From contig CBDFKQ010000004.1 in assembly GCA_965248855.1 (NCBI GenBank), positions 186,001-250,000 of the forward strand: a stretch of 64,000 nucleotides of DNA, read 5' to 3'. This document shows, one piece after another, positions 8,755 through 17,540 of the stretch (positions are counted from its first letter, which is position 1; every line of letters begins with the position of its first letter). Origin of the DNA: CBDFKQ01 sp965248855 (GTDB lineage: Bacteria > Bacteroidota > Bacteroidia > Cytophagales > 172606-1). The notes beneath the pieces were generated by a model that had not been told where the DNA came from, did no database searches, and was given only the letters and a program-made list of their open reading frames with translations. The position numbers and the translations under genes are program-made.

Positions 8755-10065
8755 CTAATCGTTATTTCCTTGAAAACTTACATCACCATAGCTTGATTTT
8801 ATATTTACATTACCTTGGCATGAGCCCCTTCCATATTTCCCCTTATAATAAGCCGAAGTATTTTTCTTTTCCGAAATATTAAATTGTGCTTTACTTCTAT
8901 CAATATGAGCATTTCCAAAACTCACATTTACATCAAAGTTAAAAGCATTGCCATCATCAAAGTCTAAATCAAAATGACTAAATGAGCCATTTATATTAAT
9001 ATTTTTAAAATTTTTGCCAATATTTCGCACTTCAAAAGCACCGCAATAGCTTACTTTCATATCTAAACCCGTTGCTAATTTTTTTAAATTAAAATCTGCA
9101 AAACTGTTACTGCCGGATACACTGTTAACCGAACCTATTTCAACTTTTCCATATTTGTTTTTTATATCAAGTATATCTATTCCTTCCAGTTTTATATCGG
9201 AGAAACTACTTGTTAAATCAATATTTCCTCCTGAATTCAAATTAAAATCTGAATATGAAATATTAAGATTTCCATTTTTGATATAAGTAACGCTACCGCT
9301 TCCAAAACCAACTTTTATATTATTTTCGTTAGAAGAAAGTTTTTCAGCTCTTAAACCACCATATTTTACTTCGATATCTGTTTTACCATTAAAATTTCCT
9401 AAAAACATATCTCCAAAATTGTTTTTTACTTTCAAGGCGTTGTTTCGAGGCATATTAACAGTGTAATTGATCTCAAAGCTTTTATTGCCGCCTTTGCTGT
9501 GTATAGATTCCGTTTTCGTTTTCAAATAAATAATATCAGACCCTTCGCTTATATCCACATTTATTTTATCTAAAATTTCCAGGGCTTTCTGATCTGAATT
9601 GGCGCGAGCAATAATATTAATCTCTATTGCAATTTCATTTTTATCCCAGGTAGTAATTTGAACCTTTCCAAATTTGTTCTCAAGGTCTAGCTTAGTGGAT
9701 GCATTTACTTTAAAAGACTTATTGATTTTTTTTGTTTTTTCTAAATTATAATGATTTTTTACTTTATAATCATTTGAATAATCATTAATAGAATCCTGTT
9801 CAGAATCAATTTCATCAATGGTTATTTTTATTTTCTTTTGAAGGTGTGTAGCAAAATCTTTTACATCCTCCTCACTTATATTATTAAATGCTTTATTTAT
9901 CTCATTGATACTGCAAGAAAGGATTCTGTTAATATTTTTCCCTAAATCTTTGCATTCTTTTTTTAATTTATCAGATGATTTATCTTTTTTATTTTGTGAA
10001 TAAATTATTTGACAATTTAAGATTATCAGTAGAAAAATTAATATTTTTCGCATCTTCTTTTTCAT
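8755..10065 (-). CDS. DUF4097-like adhesin-type beta-solenoid protein, exported
   Basis: 436 aa with an N-terminal signal peptide (MRKILIFLLIILNCQIIYSQ). A charged helical stretch (about 25-115) is followed by a run of short beta-strand repeats with recurring G-x-I, SFGSG, KYGK and SYGDV-like elements, the pattern of DUF4097 / putative adhesin (GIN-domain-like) proteins. It is the third gene of an ECF sigma, anti-sigma, DUF4097 operon and overlaps the anti-sigma stop by 4 bp (ATGA). This arrangement is common in Bacteroidota. The function is probably envelope-related, but this is inferred from context only. Confidence 0.8.
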   Translation of the reverse strand: MKKKMRKILIFLLIILNCQIIYSQNKKDKSSDKLKKECKDLGKNINRILSCSINEINKAFNNISEEDVKDFATHLQKKIKITIDEIDSEQDSINDYSNDYKVKNHYNLEKTKKINKSFKVNASTKLDLENKFGKVQITTWDKNEIAIEINIIARANSDQKALEILDKINVDISEGSDIIYLKTKTESIHSKGGNKSFEINYTVNMPRNNALKVKNNFGDMFLGNFNGKTDIEVKYGGLRAEKLSSNENNIKVGFGSGSVTYIKNGNLNISYSDFNLNSGGNIDLTSSFSDIKLEGIDILDIKNKYGKVEIGSVNSVSGSNSFADFNLKKLATGLDMKVSYCGAFEVRNIGKNFKNININGSFSHFDLDFDDGNAFNFDVNVSFGNAHIDRSKAQFNISEKKNTSAYYKGKYGRGSCQGNVNIKSSYGDVSFQGNND

Positions 10066-10634
10066 AATTGCTTCCCTTTAATTTGTTTATTTTGATATTT
10101 TTTCATCACTTTTAACATTTCAACCTGTTCATTCAAAATCTTCATCCGGATTTGTAAATTTTGGATCATTGCATTTGTAATCTGCTGATTGTTTACATCC
10201 TTAAATAATTCCTGTTTTAATTGAATATAATTAGAATCTAAAACTGCCAAATCGCTTGTGCAATAATTGGATAATGATGAGCTTTTTAAAACTTTTTGCT
10301 TTTCGGCAATTTGTGAACTGTAATAATATTCGGCGTCTGCTAATTCCGGTGATAATTTTTCGGTAGTTAAATTAACCACGTTTTTATTTGAAGGCATTAT
10401 AAAAATATAATATCCCATACCTATCACCGCTATAAGTAATATGGCAGCTGCATATTTCCATACTTGAATTTGCCAAGTGAAAGTGTTAGATAATCGACTC
10501 CTTTGCTGAGACCTAATATTTATTTTCTCTGTATCTAAAGCCTTTTCAATTATTGACCACCTATCAGTAGGTTCAAAATCATCAAATTGATCTTTATTTT
10601 GATTAATAAAGTTTTTTAATTTATCGTCATTCAT
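10062..10634 (-). CDS. Anti-sigma factor-like membrane protein
   Basis: 190 aa with a cytosolic N-terminal part, a single hydrophobic segment (about residues 58-80, KYAAAILLIAVIGMGYYIFI) and a helical periplasmic C-terminal part. It has no FecR-type motifs. Its place directly after an ECF sigma gene (10-bp gap) and before the DUF4097 gene (4-bp overlap) identifies it as the probable membrane-bound regulator that holds the sigma factor inactive until an envelope signal arrives. Sequence alone would give only a single-pass membrane protein. Confidence 0.7.
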   Translation of the reverse strand: MNDDKLKNFINQNKDQFDDFEPTDRWSIIEKALDTEKINIRSQQRSRLSNTFTWQIQVWKYAAAILLIAVIGMGYYIFIMPSNKNVVNLTTEKLSPELADAEYYYSSQIAEKQKVLKSSSLSNYCTSDLAVLDSNYIQLKQELFKDVNNQQITNAMIQNLQIRMKILNEQVEMLKVMKKYQNKQIKGKQL

Positions 10635-10644
10635 ATTTTAATAA

Positions 10645-11205
10645 TTAATTTTCCGTTCCTTGCTTTTTCATTATTTCCAACAATCTTTTCTTGGCTCTCA
10701 TATATTGAGTTTTTGACGTAGTCTCTGTTATTCCTAAAATCAAGCCAATCTCACCATGATCGTAACCATCAAATAGATAAAGAGACAAAACCAATCGAAA
10801 ACCTTCAGGCAATTGTTTCATTGCCATTTTTATAATATCAACCTTAAAATTAATTTCATCTTCATCAAAATTTTCAATTTCATCTTCTATTTCTTTCTCT
10901 TCTTCAATAGGACTGATTTCTAATTTTCTTTTTCTTAAAACACTTATGGATTGGTTTATAACAATTTTTTTCAACCAACTGCCAAAAGAAGCTTCCCATT
11001 TATAAGACCCGATATTTTGAAAGGCGCTTAAAAAAGCTTCTTGTAAAACATCTTCAGCCTCTGCAATATTATTGGTAATCCTAACGCTTACGTTAAACAT
11101 CGCTTTAGAATAAAGCTTGTAAATTTCGTATTGCGCTTTTCGATCACCTTCTCTGCACCGTTCAACTACAGGTCTGTGAATATCCGGATATTCTAATGCT
11201 TCCAA
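10645..11205 (-). CDS. ECF-family RNA polymerase sigma factor
   Basis: 186 aa. Region 2 covers about residues 25-95 (YKLYSKAMFNVSVRITNN..AEDVLQEAFLSAF) and region 4 covers about 125-180 with the helix-turn-helix in GEIGLILGITETTSKTQYMRAKKRL. A short acidic linker (EEEKEIEDEIENFDEDE) joins them. The start is TTG at 11205; an in-frame stop lies just upstream and there is no ATG before region 2. It is the first gene of the operon with the anti-sigma and DUF4097 genes and is likely autoregulatory, as is usual for this class. Confidence 0.9.
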   Translation of the reverse strand: MEALEYPDIHRPVVERCREGDRKAQYEIYKLYSKAMFNVSVRITNNIAEAEDVLQEAFLSAFQNIGSYKWEASFGSWLKKIVINQSISVLRKRKLEISPIEEEKEIEDEIENFDEDEINFKVDIIKMAMKQLPEGFRLVLSLYLFDGYDHGEIGLILGITETTSKTQYMRAKKRLLEIMKKQGTEN

Positions 11206-11337
11206 AAAATTAAAAAGGTGATTTAAGGTAAGTGAATTTTAAAATTAAAAATCCAAATTCAATATAAAGACTTTTGAATAAACAAAAGGTTGCATGGGTT
11301 TGCAAAAATAAATATCAAAAAAACGATATTAATATAT

Positions 11338-12465
11338 TCATAAAATTTCGTGTGCTAAACCAAAGGAAAGTGTCATCCCGGCTCCGCCTAATCCATTAAC
11401 TATAGTTACGTTTTTATCAGCCTGAATTATTAAATCTGTTTTACCGTCAGTTAATTTGGGGTAGATTCCGTGCCAACGCTCATTAATGTTATTATCGGGA
11501 AAGCTTGCAAATGTTTTTAAGTAATCAAGGATTAACCGATTGATTTCTTCTTTATCAAAAGGCTCCGGTGTTGGGCTATATTCATGTGAATCGCCTATAA
11601 TTATTTCACCAATTCCATTTTGTGACGCCATTACATGAATCCCATATTTTCTATATTCAGGCATAGTATTATCAATTCTTTCATTTAAAATGGCTAGTGA
11701 TTTGCAATTTTTAAATGAAGAATAGTGAGTTAATGTTAGTCCTGCACATAGTGATGCACCGATTTTCCAATTATCAGGTTGAGAAGAGGTACGCATCATT
11801 TGTAATTTGCACTTGGTTAAATTGGCAGACTTAAAAAGCGAAGGGTATAAGGTTTCGAAATCAGCACCGCTGCATATAAAAATTTTGTCTGCGTTCCACT
11901 CTTTACCTCCCGCTACAAAATTATTATCAGAAATTTGGTTTACTGCTGTTGAAAAATTAAACTCAACACTATATTTATTTTTTAAAAAAGCTGGAAGTTT
12001 TTTAATTACTTCTCTTGGATCTACATTAATTTCCCTTTTGCTGTGAAGAGCAGTGATTAAACCTTGTGTATTAACAGCAGAACTTATATCTTTTATTTTT
12101 GAATGATCAGAAATAATTTCACATCCATATTCAAGGGAATTGTTTGAATAAAATTCTTCCAATACATCTTTTTCGTCATTATGATAAGCTAAGTGAAGTG
12201 AGCCGCTTTCATTAACCCAAAAACCGGCTTCTTGAGCTATTTCTAAATAAATTTCTCTGCTCTTCATTGCCCTGTTATAAAGCGCACCGGAAGTTTGACC
12301 GATTGGCCATATCATCCCAAAGTTTCTTATAGAAGCACCAACTGAATGAGATGTTCTTTCAAATACGGTTACTTTATTTCCTTTTTTTGCTAAGGTATAA
12401 GCCATTGCCAACCCAACTATTCCGGCTCCAACAATGGCAATCTCAGTTTTATTTATATTTGTCAT
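11338..12465 (-). CDS. FAD-dependent oxidoreductase, phosphonate-cluster type (TIGR03364-like)
   Basis: 375 aa, DadA/glycine-oxidase fold. The dinucleotide-binding motif VGAGIVGLAMAYTLAKKG starts at about residue 11, and the C-terminal GLGGAGMTLSFGLAHEI closes the FAD site. The ASIRNFGMIWPIGQTSG stretch and partnership with PhnZ match the TIGR03364 family, whose members recur in phosphonate gene clusters and are thought to oxidise aminoalkylphosphonates or their N-alkyl forms. The ATG overlaps the phnZ stop by 4 bp, so translation is probably coupled. The substrate here is inferred from family and neighbours. Confidence 0.82.
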   Translation of the reverse strand: MTNINKTEIAIVGAGIVGLAMAYTLAKKGNKVTVFERTSHSVGASIRNFGMIWPIGQTSGALYNRAMKSREIYLEIAQEAGFWVNESGSLHLAYHNDEKDVLEEFYSNNSLEYGCEIISDHSKIKDISSAVNTQGLITALHSKREINVDPREVIKKLPAFLKNKYSVEFNFSTAVNQISDNNFVAGGKEWNADKIFICSGADFETLYPSLFKSANLTKCKLQMMRTSSQPDNWKIGASLCAGLTLTHYSSFKNCKSLAILNERIDNTMPEYRKYGIHVMASQNGIGEIIIGDSHEYSPTPEPFDKEEINRLILDYLKTFASFPDNNINERWHGIYPKLTDGKTDLIIQADKNVTIVNGLGGAGMTLSFGLAHEIL

Positions 12466-13025
12466 TTTGTTAAATTTTTTAAAGCCATATTTTTAAATAT
12501 TTCAATATCAGGTAATGGTTTATTTGTTTCTTTCGCTGCTTCATCCCACATTCTCATTTTAATGCTCAGCTCAAATAAATCATCATTTTCAAACTTTTCT
12601 GCCTCTTCCTTAGTCATTATACCACCTTGAAATTCAAGTGTTTTTTTACTGGCATCCGAAAGTCTTGAAAAATAATCTTGATTTTTAAAAGTTAAATATC
12701 TTTTAGCAGCAACATGGTTTTCAACTAATTTTGCTATTCTTTCCGAAAATCCTTTTGCACGTAAAAAATCTGCACCTATTTTCTCATGATTTATATTTCC
12801 GTATCCGTCCATACTCTTGTTATTTTCTCTAAAACAAAAATGACCTATATCATGAAAAAATGCTGCCAGAATTACTTCGTCATCAAATCCTTCTTCTTTT
12901 GCAAAATCAGCTGCCTGGCACATATGTTCAATTTGAGATACAGGTTCACCTATATAATCGTCTTCACCAAATTGCAGGTATAAATTAAAAATCTCATTTA
13001 CATTTTCTAAAGGCGTCATCATCAT
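12462..13025 (-). CDS. phnZ: PhnZ-type HD-domain phosphonate oxygenase
   Basis: 187 aa HD-domain protein. PhnZ uses a mixed-valent di-iron centre and O2 to split 2-amino-1-hydroxyethylphosphonate into glycine and phosphate. The expected ligands are present: H34 (QIEHM), H58-D59 (FFHDIGHF), H80 (NINHEKIG), H104 (VENHVAAKRYL) and D161 (WDEAAKETNK). The substrate-gating Y24 and E27 (DDYIGEPVSQ) are also present. From memory, these fall on the residue numbers reported for characterised PhnZ. The start has three consecutive ATGs. It lies 7 bp after the regulator gene and overlaps the FAD oxidoreductase gene. No adjacent phnY hydroxylase is seen. Confidence 0.9.
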   Translation of the reverse strand: MMMTPLENVNEIFNLYLQFGEDDYIGEPVSQIEHMCQAADFAKEEGFDDEVILAAFFHDIGHFCFRENNKSMDGYGNINHEKIGADFLRAKGFSERIAKLVENHVAAKRYLTFKNQDYFSRLSDASKKTLEFQGGIMTKEEAEKFENDDLFELSIKMRMWDEAAKETNKPLPDIEIFKNMALKNLTK

Positions 13026-13032
13026 AATAATG

Positions 13033-13614
13033 TTAATTTCCTACTTCAGGAATTAAAAAATAAATTACCAACATACTTACCGGCGAATCGGTTTTATTGA
13101 TAGGTACATGAGGTATTTTTCCGTCAAAAAATAAAGTATCACCCTCTTCAAGTGTTATGGATTCATCTCCAAGCTCATAAACTACCTGCCCTTTAATTAT
13201 ATACTTTAATTCAAAACCATCTGTTGTAACTTTATCTCTTTGAGAGCCCGGTTTTAAATCAAGAATAACCACGTCAATAATACATTGATTAATACTTTGG
13301 CTTAAAATAGAATGATAAAGAAATCCATGAGCATCTTCTTTTTCCAAAAGCGGATATTCAGTTTTCTTTTTATGGATGTATAATTTTTTTTCTCCTAAAT
13401 CCAGATTATCAAAAAAAGATCTCATATCAACCTTTAAGGCAGCAATAATTGCCAACAAAACCGGTAATGACGGAACTGTTCTTCCATTTTCAATTTTTGA
13501 TAACATTCCTTTACTAATTTGAGAAGCATCAGCAATTTCCTGCAATTTTATATCCTGATGATTTCTGATTTCCCTTATTTTTTTACCAATGTTTATAATA
13601 ATGTGATTACTCAT
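13033..13614 (-). CDS. XRE-family regulator with C-terminal cupin domain
   Basis: 193 aa from the ATG at 13614 (MSNHII); the frame continues upstream only through a TTG. The N-terminal helix-turn-helix (about residues 6-65, IREIRNHQDIKLQEIADASQ..SKGMLSKIENG) is joined to a C-terminal cupin (about 110-190) with the GDTLFFDGKIPHVP motif. Regulators of this build sense small metabolites through the cupin. It heads the regulator-phnZ-oxidoreductase operon and is divergent from susC1, so it likely controls phosphonate catabolism and possibly the SusCD1 operon. Confidence 0.88.
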   Translation of the reverse strand: MSNHIIINIGKKIREIRNHQDIKLQEIADASQISKGMLSKIENGRTVPSLPVLLAIIAALKVDMRSFFDNLDLGEKKLYIHKKKTEYPLLEKEDAHGFLYHSILSQSINQCIIDVVILDLKPGSQRDKVTTDGFELKYIIKGQVVYELGDESITLEEGDTLFFDGKIPHVPINKTDSPVSMLVIYFLIPEVGN

Positions 13615-13931
13615 AGCAATGCGCAAATAAAAATTTTATTAATGATAAGAATATAGTTATGAACAAAATTTAAAAAAAGAATACTTGAATGAAATTTAAT
13701 TTTCAGTTAATCATTCAATAACATTAAAAAAAATAAGATGAGGTTGCCTTTTCCGGAAAAATATAAAAAATCAGACAATTGAAAAGGGTAAAATTCAGTT
13801 TAGAGGTAACTTTAATAAAAAAAATTTAAACTTGGAATATGTTTCCTTTAAGTAAAGTTAAAAATATTTTTTTCATCATTTAATAACAATTAAATAAAAT
13901 AGTGTTTACAATGATGAAACATATTAGTATT

Positions 13932-13939
13932 TATATTTG
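13932..13939 (+). promoter_or_regulatory. Bacteroidota -7 box upstream of susC1
   Basis: TATATTTG matches the TAnnTTTG consensus of the Bacteroidota primary sigma factor. The same box lies at the same place before susC2 (42302-42309). A TTTA about 23 bp upstream could be a weak -33 element. Transcription would start near 13945, leaving an untranslated leader of about 175 nt. Confidence 0.65.
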
Positions 13940-13976
13940 CCCTCATATTAAAACCGGACTAAAAATCAAAAAATAA

Positions 13977-14000
13977 CCTGTATTGCGCTAACAATACAGG
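13977..14000 (+). promoter_or_regulatory. Conserved perfect hairpin in susC1 leader
   Basis: CCTGTATTG (13977-13985) and CAATACAGG (13992-14000) form a perfect 9-bp stem around CGCTAA. The second copy before susC2 (42346-42369) keeps the loop exactly and has one changed base in the stem, plus an added outer G-C pair. It is not followed by a T-run, so it is not a classical terminator. It could be an RNA structure or a DNA operator. Confidence 0.6.
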
Positions 14001-14024
14001 CGGCTAAAAAACCTCGATTCTTAA

Positions 14025-14120
14025 ATGGTTGGTATACTTCGCAAAAAGTTTTTCCTAACAGGAAAGAGTGAGTCTTTTTTTGTCTTTAATGAACGCTTTA
14101 ACCCATTAAAAACGAATTAA
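14025..14120 (+). CDS. Small leader ORF upstream of and in frame with susC1
   Basis: 31 codons: begins MVGILRKKFF and ends NERFNPLKTN, stopping at TAA three bases before the susC1 ATG and in the same frame. Most of the sequence recurs before susC2. There, two one-base deletions change the frame, so the ATG-initiated version ends after 10 residues (MVGILRKKFF), while KSESFFVFNER-NPLKT reads straight into SusC2. It could be a regulatory leader peptide, or it may only appear open because a structured RNA is conserved. The hairpin TTTCCT-AAC-AGGAAA (14051-14065) lies inside it. No direct evidence of translation. Confidence 0.3.
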   Translation: MVGILRKKFFLTGKSESFFVFNERFNPLKTN

Positions 14121-14123
14121 TTT

Positions 14124-17100
14124 ATGAAAAACATTTCGACAAATGTTAAAAATGTCTTTAAAAAACGTTTAAAATTATTTTTGTTTTCATTGGCTTGCAT
14201 AATCACAGCAAGTTCTGCTTTTTCACAAACAAAGTTAATTCAGGGAAAAGTAACCACACCTCAAGGTGAAGGTATGCCCGGAGTAAATATTTTAGTAAAG
14301 GGCACAAATACGGGTGGTACAACAGATGCATCCGGAAATTATACAATTAACAACGTACCCGAATCAGCTACCACGCTGATTTTTTCTTTTATTGGTTTTG
14401 TGAGCCAGGAAGTTGAAATAGGAAATCAATCTTCTATTAATATTTCTCTTGTAGAGGATGCCAAGCAACTAAACGAAGTTGTGGTTACGGCTTATGGAAT
14501 TAAAAAAGATGCAAGGATTGTTGGTTTTGCAACCCAAGAAGTTAAAGGTGAGGATTTGATTAAGGCTCGAGAGCCTAATACTATTAATTCATTAACCGGT
14601 AAAGTGGCAGGCTTGTCGATTGGTTCTTCTCCTGAATTACTAGGAAGGCCAAATATCGTTTTAAGAGGTAATACAGATGTTCTTTTTGTAGTAAATGGTA
14701 TTCCTATTAATTCAGATACTTGGAATATTAGCGCTGATGATATTGAAACTTATACAGTTTTGAAAGGACCAAATGCGTCAGCTTTATATGGATTTAGGGG
14801 ACAAAATGGGGCAATAGTAATAACCACTAAATCAGGCAAAAAAGGAACGGATAAAAATTGGAACATTGATTTCAATTCTAGTACAATGATTGAAAGTGGT
14901 TTTTTGGTATTTCCTAAAAATAACGAAGAATACGGCAGGGGAACCGGGTTTGCATATTCTTATGGAGATGGTATTTATGACTTTGGCCCGCTTTCAACGG
15001 TAGGTAACCAACGTTTGCCGGAATGGGGCCCTCATTTTGATGGTCAATTGGTAAAACAGTATGATAGTCCATACAATGCTACTACTAACACCCGGACACC
15101 AACGCCATATCTTGCAAGGGGTAAAAATAACTTAAAAAACTTTCTAACACCAGGAGTTCTTTCCACAAATAACCTCTCTTTTTCTTCAGCAGGTGATAAA
15201 TATGATGTAAGGATTTCAGCTACTCATTCATATCAAAAAGGCTTGGTTCCGAACACAAAATTAAGCATTGAAAATATAAACTTACTTGCCGGTTTTGACC
15301 TTACTTCTAAATTAAGATTGGATGGAAATATAAATCTTAACGTTCAACACACTCCAAATATACCTGATGTAGCTTATGGCCCAAATAGTTATGTTTATAT
15401 GTTTGGGGTTTATGGATCTGATGATTATGATGTAAGGGACTTGAAAGATTATTACAAAGGGCCATCTGGTATTTCTGGCGTTCAACAGTACAATTTTGAA
15501 TACGGAAGATTAAATAATCCATATTTTATGGCTCATGAATGGAAGAGAGGTCATCAAAAAACGGATATAATTGGCTCTTTAAAATTAACTTATAAAATTA
15601 ATGATGATTTAAACCTAAGTTTAAGAACCCAAGTAACCGCTTGGAGCCAAACCAGGACGGAGAAAGTGCCTGCTGGTACAGGCTTAAATACTTATCTTCC
15701 CTGGTGGTCTAATGATGTTGTAAATGGTATCTATAAAGGCGATTATAGAATCGATCAAAGAAATCTTACTGAAAATAATTCAGATTTATTATTGAATTAT
15801 AATAAAAAGATAAGTAATTGGTCCTTATCTGCCTTGCTTGGTGGTAGTGCTCGCATTTTTAATTATGGCTCTTCCTTTACAACAACAAGAAATTTAAATA
15901 TAGCGGGTGATTATAATTTAAATAATACTACTAGTGCTCTTGCATATACTTTTAATTCTAGAATGAATGTTTTTAGCGGTTTTTATAGTGTGGATTTGGG
16001 TTATAAAAACTTCTTTAATATTTCTACAACTGGTAGAGTTGACAATCTTTCTACGTTGCCTTCAGGTAAAAATACTTTCTTTTATCCTTCCGTGGCAGTA
16101 AGTAGTGCTGTATCTGATTATGTGAATCTTCCAGAAGCAATAAGTTTTCTTAAAGTTAGGGCATCATTTGCAGAAGTAAAATCAGCCTTGACCCAATCCC
16201 AGGCACCGTCAGCTTATGCCTTTTTAACAGGTAAAACCCTGAATTCCGGTTTGTTAGGCTATGGCTCAGAACTTTATACATCCTACGATGGACCCAGTTA
16301 TGCTAATCAAAACTTATATACTTCCCAAACATATTGGAACAATACGCCGTCCGTTTCTTTTTCCAATACATTAGCAAATCCTGATATTAAGCCATTTAAG
16401 GTTACCTCTTACGAGGCTGGATTAGATATTAGATTTTTCAAGAACAGGCTTGGTTTAGATGTTACATATTTCCAAAATTTAAATGGACCTAGCATAACTC
16501 CTCTTCCGATAGAACCTGCAACTGGTTTTTATAGCAAAAATCAAAATGCATTAACTACCCAAAAGAAGGGTTGGGAGGTATCAATAAAAGGGACTCCTAT
16601 TAAATCTGATAATTTTTCATGGGATGTGTTGGTTAACTGGTCGACTTTTAAAGAAAGATTATATGAAATTGGTCAAGGGTTGCAGACTTATACATTAAAT
16701 GGCCATAATTACAAAGTGGGAGATAGATTAGATGCATTTTATAGCACAGCTTTTATTAGAGATGGACAAGGAAATATTGTTTTTAATTCCAGTGGAGCTC
16801 CGTTGCCCACTCCTGGAGGAGTAAATAATAATAAGTTTTTAGGAAATTTAAATCCTGATTATTCATTTGGTATTAATAATAAATTCATTTACAAATCAAT
16901 CAGCCTAAGTTTCCAATTTGACGGAAGAGTAGGAGGCAAAATATATGACAGAAACTGGTATCAAATGATGAACGGAGGAACTGCTCTTGAGACTGTTCAA
17001 GGTGATTTGGGTGACGCCAGACTTAAAGAGTGGAAAAGTACTAACAACGGAACTGTGGCACCAACTCCTTCCTATGTTGGAAAAGGGGTAGTGATCACCG

Positions 17101-17510
17101 GCGGAACACCAGTTTTAAAAAATGGAGAAATTACAAATTTAAGTGAACTTACTTTTGCTCCAAATACTACTATGCAAACTGTTCAAAGTTATTTATCTTC
17201 TTCTGTCGGAGGTAATTTTGATGAAGCTTATATGATAGATAGAACCTATGTAAAATTAAGGGAAGTAAACATTTCTTATCGTTTACCCTTGAGCATTTTT
17301 GGCAAATCAGGGTCTTTTATTAGATCTGCATCAATATCATTGGTTGCACGTAATTTATTATATTTTGCTGCCAGAAAAGATTTTGATATTGATCAATATG
17401 CAAGTGGATATAATGCAACTTCAAGGTCTTTAACAGGTACTCCCGGAAGCGTAGATTTATCTTCTCCAACTACCCGTAGATATGGGATCAATATCAATTT
17501 AAGCTTCTAG
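14124..17510 (+). CDS. SusC/RagA family TonB-dependent outer-membrane transporter (SusC1)
   Basis: 1,128 aa. A signal peptide ends near SSAFSQ (about residue 35). A CarboxypepD_reg-like domain (about 38-120, LIQGKVTTPQGEGMPGVNILVKGT) is followed by a TonB-box-like NEVVVTAYG, the plug (about 125-250) with the TYTVLKGPNASALYG motif, and a 22-strand beta-barrel ending in INLSF. SusC forms the outer-membrane channel with the SusD lipoprotein as lid and imports ligands using TonB energy. The susD1 gene follows after 30 bp. The divergent phnZ operon and downstream phosphatases suggest a phosphorus-containing ligand. About half of the plug and barrel aligns readily with SusC2. Confidence 0.95.
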   Translation: MKNISTNVKNVFKKRLKLFLFSLACIITASSAFSQTKLIQGKVTTPQGEGMPGVNILVKGTNTGGTTDASGNYTINNVPESATTLIFSFIGFVSQEVEIGNQSSINISLVEDAKQLNEVVVTAYGIKKDARIVGFATQEVKGEDLIKAREPNTINSLTGKVAGLSIGSSPELLGRPNIVLRGNTDVLFVVNGIPINSDTWNISADDIETYTVLKGPNASALYGFRGQNGAIVITTKSGKKGTDKNWNIDFNSSTMIESGFLVFPKNNEEYGRGTGFAYSYGDGIYDFGPLSTVGNQRLPEWGPHFDGQLVKQYDSPYNATTNTRTPTPYLARGKNNLKNFLTPGVLSTNNLSFSSAGDKYDVRISATHSYQKGLVPNTKLSIENINLLAGFDLTSKLRLDGNINLNVQHTPNIPDVAYGPNSYVYMFGVYGSDDYDVRDLKDYYKGPSGISGVQQYNFEYGRLNNPYFMAHEWKRGHQKTDIIGSLKLTYKINDDLNLSLRTQVTAWSQTRTEKVPAGTGLNTYLPWWSNDVVNGIYKGDYRIDQRNLTENNSDLLLNYNKKISNWSLSALLGGSARIFNYGSSFTTTRNLNIAGDYNLNNTTSALAYTFNSRMNVFSGFYSVDLGYKNFFNISTTGRVDNLSTLPSGKNTFFYPSVAVSSAVSDYVNLPEAISFLKVRASFAEVKSALTQSQAPSAYAFLTGKTLNSGLLGYGSELYTSYDGPSYANQNLYTSQTYWNNTPSVSFSNTLANPDIKPFKVTSYEAGLDIRFFKNRLGLDVTYFQNLNGPSITPLPIEPATGFYSKNQNALTTQKKGWEVSIKGTPIKSDNFSWDVLVNWSTFKERLYEIGQGLQTYTLNGHNYKVGDRLDAFYSTAFIRDGQGNIVFNSSGAPLPTPGGVNNNKFLGNLNPDYSFGINNKFIYKSISLSFQFDGRVGGKIYDRNWYQMMNGGTALETVQGDLGDARLKEWKSTNNGTVAPTPSYVGKGVVITGGTPVLKNGEITNLSELTFAPNTTMQTVQSYLSSSVGGNFDEAYMIDRTYVKLREVNISYRLPLSIFGKSGSFIRSASISLVARNLLYFAARKDFDIDQYASGYNATSRSLTGTPGSVDLSSPTTRRYGININLSF

Positions 17511-17540
17511 TACTTACTTAATATTTAAAATATTATAATC

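Larger units (their letters stand above)
13615..14123 (+). other. Divergent regulatory region and 5' leader of susC1
   Basis: Contains the phnZ-operon promoter on one side and, from about 13870, a leader block nearly identical to the one before susC2 (42250-42490). It holds a -7 box (13932-13939), two hairpins, a small ORF and a T-rich stretch, described in separate entries. Between 13640 and 13860 I see nothing except AT-rich sequence. Confidence 0.6.

Noticed and set aside
13977..14000. Leader hairpin as a transcription terminator
   Set aside because: No T-run follows the stem, and it lies downstream of the promoter and upstream of a gene that must be expressed.
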